The notes under the pieces: model-generated
The model's input: the letters and a program-made list of their open reading frames with translations, nothing else
The model's database searches: none
What the model was told of the DNA's origin: nothing
Translations under genes and position numbers: made by a program
From: Discostella pseudostelligera
Taxonomy: Eukaryota > Bacillariophyta > Thalassiosirophyceae > Thalassiosirales > Thalassiosiraceae
Reading direction: 5' to 3'
Assembly: GCA_036940085.1 (NCBI GenBank)
Contig: JALLBK010000400.1
Span: 1-32,014, forward strand
Length of the DNA: 32,014 bases
Part shown: one piece after another, positions 31,638 to 32,014 of the stretch
Layout of the letters: every line of letters starts with the position of its first letter
How positions within the stretch are numbered: position 1 is the first letter of the stretch

Positions 31638-32014
31638 CTCTCTTCTTATTTCCTCTCTTGCTGGAACTCACTGTTGATGAAAGATAAGTACAGGCTGGCG
31701 TTAATAGCGGATGATGTGTGGAGTGTCTTGGGCGAGAGGCAACCACTGGTATGATCACGACAAAGAGTGGATGAATTGGTGGAGTATCGTAGCAAGAGCA
31801 ACAGGCAACAGAGATAAAACAGAGTACAGAGTGGACGGTGGACGGTGGACGATGGTATTTCTAAATTTGGCGGGAGAGTCTAAAATTTGGCGGGAGAGCG
31901 AGGTTGAGTCAAATATTTGGCCAGAGAGAGAGAGAGAGAGAGAGAGAAAGAGCGGTTTTCGTCGTCCCAAACCTACTAATTAGTAGGCGTACATAGAGAG
32001 CAAAAACATCAACT
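31638..32014. promoter_or_regulatory. VPS2 promoter region with repeated GGCGGGAGAG elements
   Basis: 377 bp to the window edge. AAATTTGGCGGGAGAG occurs twice at 31864-31879 and 31884-31899, with a mutated third copy, ATATTTGGCCAGAGAG, at 31913-31928. An (AG) run follows at 31923-31944. These lie about 225-310 bp upstream of the VPS2 ATG. No gene is seen. Confidence 0.45.
31923..31944 (+). repeat. (AG)11 microsatellite
   Basis: About eleven uninterrupted AG units, continuous with the third GGC-type element. Seen directly. Confidence 0.9.

Overview
The window looks like nuclear DNA of a photosynthetic stramenopile, most probably a centric diatom. The evidence is short GT-AG introns (mostly 74-125 bp), tightly packed genes on both strands, nuclear genes for plastid proteins with bipartite-looking presequences (a sigma-70 factor, an ArsS-type radical SAM enzyme and a lumen-type DUF1499 protein), an HSF with a polyglutamine stretch, and a DUF6818 Myb/SANT-like gene. 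I see no bacterial operons, tRNA or rRNA genes, CRISPR arrays or complete transposons. The species assignment is inference.

Layout, left to right. 24-421 (-): DUF6818 protein with a probable one-base frame disruption. 1288-2769 (+): heat shock transcription factor. 3021-5040 (-): 4-coumarate/acyl-CoA ligase, divergent from a proline iminopeptidase-like hydrolase (5689-6735, +). 6952-7600: degenerate tandem repeat of about 140-190 bp units. 7819-9318 (+): ArsS-like radical SAM enzyme. 9560-11212 (+): orphan 550-residue protein. 11265-16014 (-): MSH6, with PIP box and Tudor-like module. 16584-18417 (+): plastid sigma factor. 18584-20842 (-): RRN7/TAF1B RNA polymerase I factor. 21209-22773 (+): divergent beta-tubulin. 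23005-24063 (-): DHRS12-like SDR. 24369-25210 (+): glycine-rich secreted or lumen-type protein. 25957-28056 (+): SANT/Myb protein with two predicted membrane spans. 28293-29439 (-): DUF1499 protein. 29701-30441 (+): unknown protein. 30807-31637 (-): ESCRT-III VPS2/CHMP2.

There is no single pathway here. Most genes are housekeeping: mismatch repair, Pol I and plastid transcription, cytoskeleton, ESCRT and lipid or phenylpropanoid-type CoA activation. Neighbours are often divergent, sharing promoters of about 260-650 bp, or convergent with short 3' gaps. The most notable observations are the membrane-tethered SANT/Myb protein, a recurrent E2F-like TTTGGCGGGA element in several promoters, the plant-like Tudor-MSH6 architecture, the plastid-type ArsS enzyme, the unusual beta-tubulin, and two stop-free in-frame introns that a naive ORF call would translate. 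Exon joins were made by eye from splice consensus plus restoration of conserved protein motifs; no transcript evidence was available.
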